Assembly (NCBI GenBank): GCA_022561675.1 | Contig: JADFQT010000129.1 | Span: 1 to 7,298, forward strand | Source: Chloroflexota bacterium | GTDB taxonomy: Bacteria > Chloroflexota > Dehalococcoidia > Lucifugimonadales > UBA3495 | Reading direction: 5' to 3' | Length of the DNA stretch: 7,298 nucleotides | Shown here: one piece after another, positions 1 to 5,373 of the stretch | How the letters are laid out: every line of letters begins with the position of its first letter | Numbering within the stretch: the first letter of the stretch is position 1 | Made by a program: the position numbers and the translations under genes | Notes under the pieces: generated by a model | Told to the model about the DNA's origin: nothing | The model's database searches: none | The model's input: the letters and a program-made list of their open reading frames with translations, nothing else

Positions 1-144
1 CCCGGCGTTCCGGTGGCCTGCATGGCCGTGGGGTCCTGGGGCGCCCGCAACGCCGCACTATTCGCGGCCCAGGTGCTGGGTATCAAGTACCCCGCCATCC
101 GGCAAGCGTTTGAGGATTACCGGAAAGAGCTGCAGGCCCGCTGA
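1..144 (+). CDS. purE: PurE, N5-carboxyaminoimidazole ribonucleotide mutase (3' end only)
   Basis: The first 47 codons read in frame 1 to a TGA at 142-144 and give the C-terminal part of PurE; the start lies outside the window. PurE interconverts N5-CAIR and CAIR in the cytoplasm, in the middle of de novo purine synthesis. The visible start PGVPVACMAVGSWGARNAAL matches the end of the PurE core, where PG(I/V)PV is followed by a glycine-rich turn and a GAxNAA helix start. After it comes an amphipathic C-terminal helix ending KELQAR. The next gene starts one base after the stop, so the two are probably translationally coupled. The family call is secure despite the truncation because the GARNAA segment is diagnostic and purB and purC follow. 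Confidence 0.88.
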   Translation, partial: PGVPVACMAVGSWGARNAALFAAQVLGIKYPAIRQAFEDYRKELQAR

Positions 145-145
145 G

Positions 146-808
146 ATGCTCCCAGCCGTACTCACCGACTTCGATGATACCGCGGCGGAGCAGAACGTGG
201 CGGAGATGCTGCTACAACGGTTCGGCGATACCACCTGGCCGGATGTTCGGGCCCAGTTCCGGTCCGGGGCATTGACCCTGAAAGAGTACCAGGAGATTAC
301 CTTCCGCAACATACTGGCGGACCGCACCGCGATGCAAGACTACGTAAAGGCCAACGCCAACCTGCGGCCCTGTTTCGGAGAGGTATGGCAGCACTGCCAG
401 GACCGGGGTCTGCCCATGGTCATCGTTAGCCACGGATTGGACTTCTACATACAGGCCCTCTTGGAAAAGGAGGGCCTTCCCCAGGTACCGGTGTATGCGG
501 TGGAAACCAGCTTTACCGACCGGGGAATAGACTATAAATACAACTTTACCTACCCCGGAGAGCCGCATCGGGGTAACTCCAAGGGTCTGGTGGTGAGCCG
601 GTTCCGCCGGCAGGGCTATCGAGTGCTATACGTGGGAGATGGCCGGTCCGACTTCGAGGCCGCGGTTGAAGCCGACCAGGTCTTCGCCCATAGCATCCTG
701 GCCGAGGAATGCCAGCGCCAGGGAATTCCCTTCCGGCCCTTCCGCGATTTCGGGGATGTGCTGTCCGTGCTGCAAGAATACGCCGCGGACGGCTGCTCCG
801 GCGCCTGA
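146..808 (+). CDS. HAD-superfamily phosphatase, subclass IB / MtnX-like
   Basis: A 220-residue cytoplasmic phosphatase with all four HAD motifs visible. Motif I is DFDDT at residues 8-12, with D8 the nucleophile and D10 the acid/base. Motif II is VIVSHG with S95. Motif III is K146 in GNSKG. Motif IV is GDGRSD at 164-169, with D165 and D169 as Mg ligands. The insert between motifs I and II, roughly residues 15-75, looks like the helical C1 cap of the phosphoserine phosphatase/MtnX group. ATG 146 is chosen because it lies one base after the purE stop and puts motif I at the N-terminus; an in-frame ATG at 110 would overlap purE. Candidate substrates by family are phosphoserine or a methionine-salvage intermediate, but no other methionine-salvage gene is visible. 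Its place between purE and purB suggests co-expression with the purine genes. The substrate is unassigned. Confidence 0.85.
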   Translation: MLPAVLTDFDDTAAEQNVAEMLLQRFGDTTWPDVRAQFRSGALTLKEYQEITFRNILADRTAMQDYVKANANLRPCFGEVWQHCQDRGLPMVIVSHGLDFYIQALLEKEGLPQVPVYAVETSFTDRGIDYKYNFTYPGEPHRGNSKGLVVSRFRRQGYRVLYVGDGRSDFEAAVEADQVFAHSILAEECQRQGIPFRPFRDFGDVLSVLQEYAADGCSGA

Positions 809-865
809 GACGGCGTTTAACACGGCGCGAAGTTACTACCAAGCAGCCAACAACGATGAATTTAC

Positions 866-871
866 AGGAGG
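866..871 (+). promoter_or_regulatory. Ribosome binding site of purB (AGGAGG)
   Basis: A perfect AGGAGG ends 7 bases before the GTG at 879. It decides the non-ATG start of purB: no ATG in that frame is better placed, and the next in-frame Met is residue 9. Confidence 0.8.
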
Positions 872-878
872 CTGATTC

Positions 879-2195
879 GTGATCGACCGATACTCTCGGC
901 CGGCAATGAAGCGGGTTTGGTCCGACGAAAACAAGTACGGTCACTGGCTCCAGGTGGAGTTGGCCGTCGCGGAAGCATGGGTTGAGGAAGGGGTCATCCC
1001 GGAAGAGGACATGGCCCGCCTGCGGAAGGCCAAGTACAACCACCAGCGGATGATGGAGATTTTCGAGACTACCCGCCACGACGTGACCGCCTTCCTGACC
1101 TCGGTAACCGAGAGCCTGGGTCCTGAAGGCAGATGGCTGCACCTGGGCATGACCTCATCGGACATGCTGGATACCGCTCAGGCTTTGCAGCTGGTCGAGT
1201 CTGGGGACCTGCTGCTTCAGGATCTGGACCAGGCGATACAGGTGCTGGGCGAGCAGGCGGTGAAATACAAGGACACCATTATGATGGGCCGCACCCACGG
1301 GGTACATGCCGAGCCCATAACCCTGGGTTTGAAACTGGCGGTGTGGTGGGAGGAGCTGCGCCGCCAGCGGGCCCGGCTGGTCGAGGCCTGCGATAGCATT
1401 CGGGTTGGCAAAATCTCCGGCGCCGTGGGCACCCACGCCACCATACCGCCCCAGGTGGAGGACCGGGTTTGCGCCCGTTTGGGACTGCAAGCCGAGCCCA
1501 TCTCCAACCAGATAGTGCAGCGCGACCGCTACGCTCACTTCGTCGGTACATTGGCCTTGATAGCCGCGTCGTTGGAGAAATTCGCCACGGAAATCCGGTC
1601 ACTGCAACGGACCGAGATCCATGAATTGGAGGAACCCTTCGGCCAGGGCCAAACCGGCTCCTCATCCATGCCCCACAAACGCAATCCTGAGCTGGCGGAG
1701 CGAATCTGCGGACTGGCTCGACTGATTCGCGGGCACAGCGTAACCGCCTTGGAAAACGTGGCTCTGTGGGGAGAGCGGGATATCAGCCACTCCTCGGCCG
1801 AGCGCATCATACTCCCGGACTCTTGCCTGGCTCTGGACTACATCCTCAGCATCTTCACCCGCATCGTTAAGGACTTGCGAGTCTTTCCGGAGAGGATGTG
1901 GGCCAACATCGAGGACAGCCGGGGACTGATTTTCAGTCAACGGGTCCTCTTGGCTCTGGTGGACCGGGGCATGGCCCGGGAGGAGGCCTACCAGATTGTG
2001 CAGCGAAACGCCATGCGGAGCTGGGATCACAACGAGGACTTTCGGGAGTTGCTGAAAGCCGACGCCGACGCTCGGAATCGGTTCTCCCTGGAGGAGTTGG
2101 AGGAGCTGTTCGACTACGGTTACTACACTCGATACGTTGATGAGACGCTGCAAAGGGCCGGGCTGCTGCCCTCCCAGGCCGCGATCAAGCGTTAG
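879..2195 (+). CDS. purB: PurB, adenylosuccinate lyase
   Basis: 438 residues, the usual length for the shorter bacterial PurB type. It releases fumarate from SAICAR (giving AICAR) and from adenylosuccinate (giving AMP), as a cytoplasmic homotetramer whose active sites are shared between subunits. Visible motifs are HLGMTSSDMLDTA near residues 89-101, GRTHGVHAEP at 137-146 with H140 as the likely catalytic histidine, and the fumarate-lyase signature GSSSMPHKRNP at 260-270, whose mobile serine loop supplies the catalytic base. The C-terminal part is helical, as expected for the last domain. Start is GTG at 879 with AGGAGG 7 bases upstream. It follows the HAD gene after 70 bases and precedes purC by 67 bases, all on one strand, consistent with a purine operon. 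No defect is seen. Confidence 0.97.
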   Translation: MIDRYSRPAMKRVWSDENKYGHWLQVELAVAEAWVEEGVIPEEDMARLRKAKYNHQRMMEIFETTRHDVTAFLTSVTESLGPEGRWLHLGMTSSDMLDTAQALQLVESGDLLLQDLDQAIQVLGEQAVKYKDTIMMGRTHGVHAEPITLGLKLAVWWEELRRQRARLVEACDSIRVGKISGAVGTHATIPPQVEDRVCARLGLQAEPISNQIVQRDRYAHFVGTLALIAASLEKFATEIRSLQRTEIHELEEPFGQGQTGSSSMPHKRNPELAERICGLARLIRGHSVTALENVALWGERDISHSSAERIILPDSCLALDYILSIFTRIVKDLRVFPERMWANIEDSRGLIFSQRVLLALVDRGMAREEAYQIVQRNAMRSWDHNEDFRELLKADADARNRFSLEELEELFDYGYYTRYVDETLQRAGLLPSQAAIKR

Positions 2196-2262
2196 GCTCA
2201 TTCCCGAAGGATCAAACGGCATCCATTTAATCTAACAAGACGTAGTTTAAGTAGGTAAGATT

Positions 2263-3171
2263 ATGCTTCTTGAGACCCGACTTCCCAACCTGCTGCACCG
2301 GGGCAAGGTGCGAGACACCTATGCCGTCAACGACGAGCTACTGCTGATGGTAGCCACCGACCGCATCTCCGCTTTCGACGTGGTGCTGCCCGACGGCATA
2401 CCGGACAAGGGCCGGGTTCTGAACCGAATGTCCGCCTTTTGGTTCGAAAAGACTAGGCACATAGTTCCCAACCATCTGATATGCTTGGCAGATGCTCCGG
2501 ACATGGCGGACAGCTACCGGGGAAATGAGCTGCTTTCCGCTATTTCTCCCCAGCTAGCGAGCCAGGCAATGATCGTCCGCAAGGCCCAGCGTATCGACAT
2601 CGAATGCATCGTGCGGGGCTACATCACCGGCTCGGCCTGGAGCGAGTACCGAAGGGAGGGCACGGTCAGCGGGAAGCCCACACCGGAGGGTCTGCTAGAG
2701 GGAGCGGCCTTTCCCCAGCCCATATTTACCCCTACCACCAAGGCTGAAACAGGCCACGACCAGAACATGTCGGACCAGGAGGTTCTGGACCTGGTTGGTG
2801 CGGAAATGGCCCATCGGCTGCAAGAGACCAGCGTGGCGGTGTATTCATTCGCGCAGGAATACGCCAAAAGCCGGGGAATCATCCTGGCCGATACCAAGAT
2901 GGAGTTTGGCACTCTGGATGGGGAGCTCATTCTGATAGATGAGTTGCTGACCCCCGACTCGAGCCGGTTCTGGGATATGGAGGGATATCAGCCGGGCCAG
3001 GCGCAACCCAACTACGACAAGCAGTTTGTGCGGGACTACCTGCTTGAGCAGGGTTGGAATCAGGAGCCGCCAGCCCCCCACTTGCCCCAGGACGTGGTAG
3101 CCAAAACCTCAGAACGTTATCTGGAAGCCTACTACCGGATTACCGGCCAGAGGCTCGCAACCGACCCCTAG
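2263..3171 (+). CDS. purC: PurC, SAICAR synthetase (long form)
   Basis: 302 residues. It joins CAIR and aspartate using ATP to give SAICAR, the substrate that neighbouring PurB then cleaves. The N-terminus has the ATP-binding HRGKVRDTY motif near residues 12-20, followed by ATDRISAFDVV. Signature 1 is IECIVRGYITGSAWSEY at 113-129. Later come ADTKMEFG at 209-216 and IDELLTPDSSRFW at 225-237. Many bacterial PurC proteins are about 240 residues; this one belongs to the longer, yeast ADE1-like form, with an extended C-terminal region containing QFVRDYL and ending in a YRITG segment. The start is ATG 2263. Only a weak purine-rich GTAGGTAAG precedes it, so translation initiation may be modest. The 67-base upstream gap is AT-rich but shows no convincing promoter, terminator or riboswitch. 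Confidence 0.97.
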   Translation: MLLETRLPNLLHRGKVRDTYAVNDELLLMVATDRISAFDVVLPDGIPDKGRVLNRMSAFWFEKTRHIVPNHLICLADAPDMADSYRGNELLSAISPQLASQAMIVRKAQRIDIECIVRGYITGSAWSEYRREGTVSGKPTPEGLLEGAAFPQPIFTPTTKAETGHDQNMSDQEVLDLVGAEMAHRLQETSVAVYSFAQEYAKSRGIILADTKMEFGTLDGELILIDELLTPDSSRFWDMEGYQPGQAQPNYDKQFVRDYLLEQGWNQEPPAPHLPQDVVAKTSERYLEAYYRITGQRLATDP

Positions 3172-3203
3172 TTGGGTCCATCCTCATATGAGAGGTATTG
3201 GGT

Positions 3204-3878
3204 TTGCCCATTTCTAAACATCGCAGACGTCGCGGACGTGTTGCTCCGGGAAGCAGCCGGGGCGCGGCCTCTTTGACGATCGACCAACCCCGGCGGAAAA
3301 AGACCAATTGGCTGTATTTGGGGGCCTCGGGTCTTATAGCTGTTTTAGTTATCGGCGGTTTCGCGGTGGGAAGCGCCGGATTTGGCCACGCCGGCGGACG
3401 CTCCCGGAGTGGCACCAGCGACGAGTATGTCGAAGGGATCGGGGTCCAGCACGACATCATGCGCACCCAGATCCACGTGGGTGAAAGCCAAACCGTAGAG
3501 TACAGCAGCATACCTTCAACTTCCGGCAACCACTGGGCCCAGTGGTCCCGATGCGGCTTCTTCGAGGACGGCCTCCCCGACGAGCGAATCACGCATAACC
3601 TGGAGCACGGTAATATCGTGGTCAGCTATAACCTGACCACTCCGGAAGAGGTGGATGAACTGAAGGACGTAATGGGCAGCGTGGGACTGGCCGGAGTCCT
3701 CGGCGTTACTCGATTCTACGACAAAATAGAGCCGGGTACCGTGGCGCTGAGTGCCTGGGGAGTCTCCGATACCATGCAGGGTATTGACGAAGAACGGATC
3801 AACACCTTTTTCAGCACCTATGGCGGCAACTTGGGGCCGGAAAACGTTTCTTGCATCAACACCGGAGTCACGCCGTAA
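3204..3878 (+). CDS. Membrane-anchored DUF3105 family protein
   Basis: About 224 residues, unknown function. From TTG 3204 the N-terminus is short and very basic (KHRRRRGR). A single hydrophobic segment spans about residues 36-58, then a Gly/Ser/Arg linker leads to a DUF3105 domain from about residue 80. Domain landmarks are QHDIM, PSTSGNHWAQWSRCGFF, LPDER, HNLEHGNIVVSYN and a C-terminal AWGVSDTM block. Basic N-terminus plus one TM segment predicts N-in topology with the domain outside. Conserved residues include H110, C117, H131, H135 and C217. Start choice: AGAGG at 3191-3195 is 8 bases from TTG 3204 but only 2 from the in-frame TTG 3198, so 3204 is preferred. The gene begins 32 bases after purC, so read-through is likely. 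It is a close paralogue of the gene at 4433. A metal-binding or disulfide-stabilised surface role is inference only. Confidence 0.85.
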   Translation: MPISKHRRRRGRVAPGSSRGAASLTIDQPRRKKTNWLYLGASGLIAVLVIGGFAVGSAGFGHAGGRSRSGTSDEYVEGIGVQHDIMRTQIHVGESQTVEYSSIPSTSGNHWAQWSRCGFFEDGLPDERITHNLEHGNIVVSYNLTTPEEVDELKDVMGSVGLAGVLGVTRFYDKIEPGTVALSAWGVSDTMQGIDEERINTFFSTYGGNLGPENVSCINTGVTP

Positions 3879-3941
3879 GCCTCCCCAAGGAGAGAAGCGG
3901 CGGCCAATAATTCCCGATGCCGCCTCAAGATTGGGCCGGTT

Positions 3942-4126
3942 AGCAACTATCCCAAAATGTCACCCCGAGCGAAGCGAGGGGTCTAAAGTCCCTGGGAAGA
4001 TGGTCCCGACGCCATTGGCTATGGTGTAACTGGGATGCTGATTCATGAGGTTTTCGGGCCCAGTATTTAGATTCCACATTCGCTTCGCCCCTTCGGAATG
4101 ACATGGGGCGTTTTGAGATAGTTGCT
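3942..4126. repeat. 185-bp imperfect inverted repeat (MITE-like / palindromic dispersed repeat)
   Basis: The gap between the first DUF3105 gene and purS is mostly one long inverted repeat. The outer arms are AGCAACTATCCCAAAA at 3942-3957 and its near-perfect complement at 4111-4126, 15 of 16 matching. Inside, the left arm TGTCACCCCGAGCGAAGCGA (3958-3977), then GGGGTCTAAA, pairs in part with the reverse complement of 4068-4104, which reads TGTCATTCCGA, then GCGAAGCGA, then GGAATCTAAA. The right arm has about 7 extra bases between the terminal repeat and TGTCA. The centre (about 3990-4065) has no obvious ORF of its own and no transposase. No target-site duplication is evident. The GTCA..CGAGCGAAGCGA core belongs to a type of dispersed repeat common in bacterial intergenic regions. 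It could fold in RNA and affect purS expression. Confidence 0.7.
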
Positions 4127-4152
4127 CAGCAGCTTTGATTGGGAGATAACCA

Positions 4153-4428
4153 TTGTTCTTGGCCCAGGTTTATATAACCCTGAAGCCCACAGTTAACGAC
4201 CCGCAGGGGCTAACCGTGCTTGGGGGAGTCAAGAACCTGGGGTTCGACGCGGTAGAGGATGTTCGGGTCGGGAAGTTCTTGGAGGTACGGGTGGCCGAAC
4301 CGAACCGCCGGCGGGCCGAACAGCTGATAGAAGAGCTTTGCCAAAAATTGCTGGCCAATCCAGTGATTGAGGAGTACCGCTACGAGCTCAAGGAGCTTTC
4401 CCCTTCGCCCCAGGCGGGAGCCCAGTAA
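4153..4428 (+). CDS. purS: PurS, small subunit of phosphoribosylformylglycinamidine (FGAM) synthase
   Basis: 91 residues, close to the usual length of about 80-90. PurS bridges PurL and the glutaminase PurQ in the three-part FGAM synthase, which converts FGAR to FGAM using glutamine and ATP. Diagnostic segments are VYITLKPTVNDPQG at residues 6-19, LGFDAVEDVRVGKFLEV at 29-45 and the C-terminal LLANPVIEEYRYEL. The start is TTG 4153, with GGGAG at 4141-4145 seven bases upstream; this gives the normal PurS N-terminus and no upstream alternative does. purS often sits directly before purQ and purL, but here it is followed after four bases by a DUF3105 lipoprotein gene. Neither purQ nor purL is in the window, so they must lie elsewhere. 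Confidence 0.95.
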   Translation: MFLAQVYITLKPTVNDPQGLTVLGGVKNLGFDAVEDVRVGKFLEVRVAEPNRRRAEQLIEELCQKLLANPVIEEYRYELKELSPSPQAGAQ

Positions 4429-4432
4429 CCCG

Positions 4433-5122
4433 GTGAAGCTCCAACATCCTCTGCGGGCCGCCCTGGTCTTGCCGGTGATACCGCTCTTGGCCATACCCCT
4501 ATTGATCATACCCATCCTGGCCGGATGCGCCAGCCCCCTGGAAGCTCCTGGGCCGGACCCCACCATATCGGAGGCTCCGGAGACAACTCATCCGGCTCCG
4601 GCTCCGACTCCGGACGAAACTGCCGCTGTCGCAGAAGACACGCCCCATCCACCGGCAGCCGAAGGGCCGGTCCAGCATGAAATCATGCCCACCAGAAGCC
4701 ACGTTGCCGAGGGCGTTCCCGTTACGTACAACTCCATACCTCCTACGTCGGGAAACCATTGGCCCCAGTGGTCCCGATGCGGCTTTTTCCCTCTGCGTAT
4801 CCCAGACGAGCGGCTGGTCCATAACCTGGAGCACGGGAACATCGTGGTCAGCTTTAACCTGACGACCAGCGAGGTCGGCCGGCTGCGCAAGGCGCTGGAA
4901 GAGATCGACCTCAGCGCCGATTGGGGCATAAGCCGTTCTTATGAGCGGATACCTACCGGTACGGTGGCCCTGGCCGCCTGGGGAGTCTCCGACACCATGT
5001 CGGGGGTAATCCCGGAGCGAATCCGGTCCTTTTTTGCATCCTTTGCGGGAGAGGAGGGGCCGGAGCGGATACCCTGCTCCGGTTCCGGCGTTGTGCCGCC
5101 GGGAATGGGTCGAGCCTCCTGA
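4433..5122 (+). CDS. DUF3105 family lipoprotein
   Basis: 229 residues, unknown function. The N-terminus is a lipoprotein signal peptide: short basic n-region (MKLQHPLR), a long Leu/Ile/Pro-rich hydrophobic stretch and the lipobox LAGC with C32 as the lipidated cysteine. A Pro/Ala/Glu/Thr-rich linker (about 33-78) tethers the DUF3105 domain (about 80-215). The landmarks match those of the gene at 3204: QHEIM, PPTSGNHWPQWSRCGFF, IPDER, HNLEHGNIVVSFN, AWGVSDTM. Aligned residues are H82, H90, H109, C116, H130, H134 and C215; the two cysteines are 99 residues apart and could form a disulfide. GTG 4433 is preferred over an in-frame ATG at 4367 because the latter lies inside purS and would add 22 residues before the signal peptide. 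GGGAG at 4416-4420 is a somewhat distant ribosome binding site. The four-base gap from purS suggests coupled translation. Confidence 0.87.
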   Translation: MKLQHPLRAALVLPVIPLLAIPLLIIPILAGCASPLEAPGPDPTISEAPETTHPAPAPTPDETAAVAEDTPHPPAAEGPVQHEIMPTRSHVAEGVPVTYNSIPPTSGNHWPQWSRCGFFPLRIPDERLVHNLEHGNIVVSFNLTTSEVGRLRKALEEIDLSADWGISRSYERIPTGTVALAAWGVSDTMSGVIPERIRSFFASFAGEEGPERIPCSGSGVVPPGMGRAS

Positions 5123-5166
5123 AGCCTCTTTACACCGCTCTGACCATCCTCTATCGACTTCTTTCA

Positions 5167-5276
5167 GGGTTTTTCGTTTGTCATTGCGAGGGCCGCAGTC
5201 CCGAAGCAATCTCGTGATTGTACGGAGAGATTGTTTCGCTTCGCTCGCAATGACGGTGAAGAGAACCGAAAATCCC
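5167..5276. repeat. 110-bp palindromic dispersed repeat (GTCATTGCGAG type)
   Basis: Nested inverted repeat between the lipoprotein and propeller genes. The outer arms are GGGTTTTTCG at 5167-5176 and CGAAAATCCC at 5267-5276 (9 of 10 complementary). Next, GTCATTGCGAG at 5180-5190 pairs perfectly with CTCGCAATGAC at 5244-5254. Innermost, AAGCAATCTC at 5204-5213 pairs with GAGATTGTTT at 5227-5236 with one G-T pair, closing a 13-base loop. Between the last two stems the left arm has 13 unpaired bases and the right arm 7. This is a known style of intergenic palindromic repeat in many bacterial genomes. As RNA it would form a long hairpin after the lipoprotein stop at 5122, but there is no U-tract, so it is not an obvious terminator. 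Confidence 0.82.
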
Positions 5277-5296
5277 AGCGGCTTCTTTTCTCCACA

Positions 5297-5325
5297 TTGA
5301 CATTCCCCTTTCCTTCTGCTGCAAT
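5297..5325 (+). promoter_or_regulatory. Predicted sigma70-type promoter for the beta-propeller gene
   Basis: A perfect -35 box TTGACA (5297-5302) is followed after exactly 17 bases by TGCAAT (5320-5325), 4 of 6 to the TATAAT consensus. Transcription would start near 5332, leaving a leader of about 40 bases before the GTG at 5374. It lies just downstream of the palindromic repeat, so the propeller gene can be transcribed independently of the purine genes. Confidence 0.5.
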
Positions 5326-5360
5326 AACGGCATTGGCGGCGGACCTTTCCGCATTAGTGA

Positions 5361-5366
5361 AGGAGG
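5361..5366 (+). promoter_or_regulatory. Ribosome binding site of the beta-propeller gene (AGGAGG)
   Basis: AGGAGG ends 7 bases before the GTG at 5374 and decides that start. The nearby ATG at 5369 runs into a TGA after one codon. Confidence 0.75.
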
Positions 5367-5373
5367 CAATGAC

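Noticed and set aside
1662..2222. 186-codon - strand open frame opposite purB
   Set aside because: It lies antisense to well-conserved PurB coding sequence, shows no recognisable domain and has no ribosome binding site.
2196..2262. Possible purine riboswitch or promoter upstream of purC
   Set aside because: At 67 bases it is too short for a purine riboswitch with an expression platform, and no matching junction sequence or -35/-10 pair was found.
3899..3924. GGCGGC/GCCGCC hairpin just after the first DUF3105 gene as a terminator
   Set aside because: The stem is only 6 bp with a 14-base loop and no U-tract, so evidence is too weak to call termination.
3751..4029. 92-codon + strand frame overlapping the DUF3105 end and the repeat
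   Set aside because: Its tail is the translated dispersed repeat (CHPERSEGS-type reading), a known source of false small ORFs.
4113..4141. TTGAGA at 4113-4118 as the -35 of a purS promoter inside the repeat
   Set aside because: No acceptable -10 lies at 16-18 bases, and the implied transcription start would be only a few bases before the purS start codon.
5034..5300. 88-codon + strand frame across the second repeat
   Set aside because: It overlaps the lipoprotein gene out of frame and then translates the palindrome, with no start signal.
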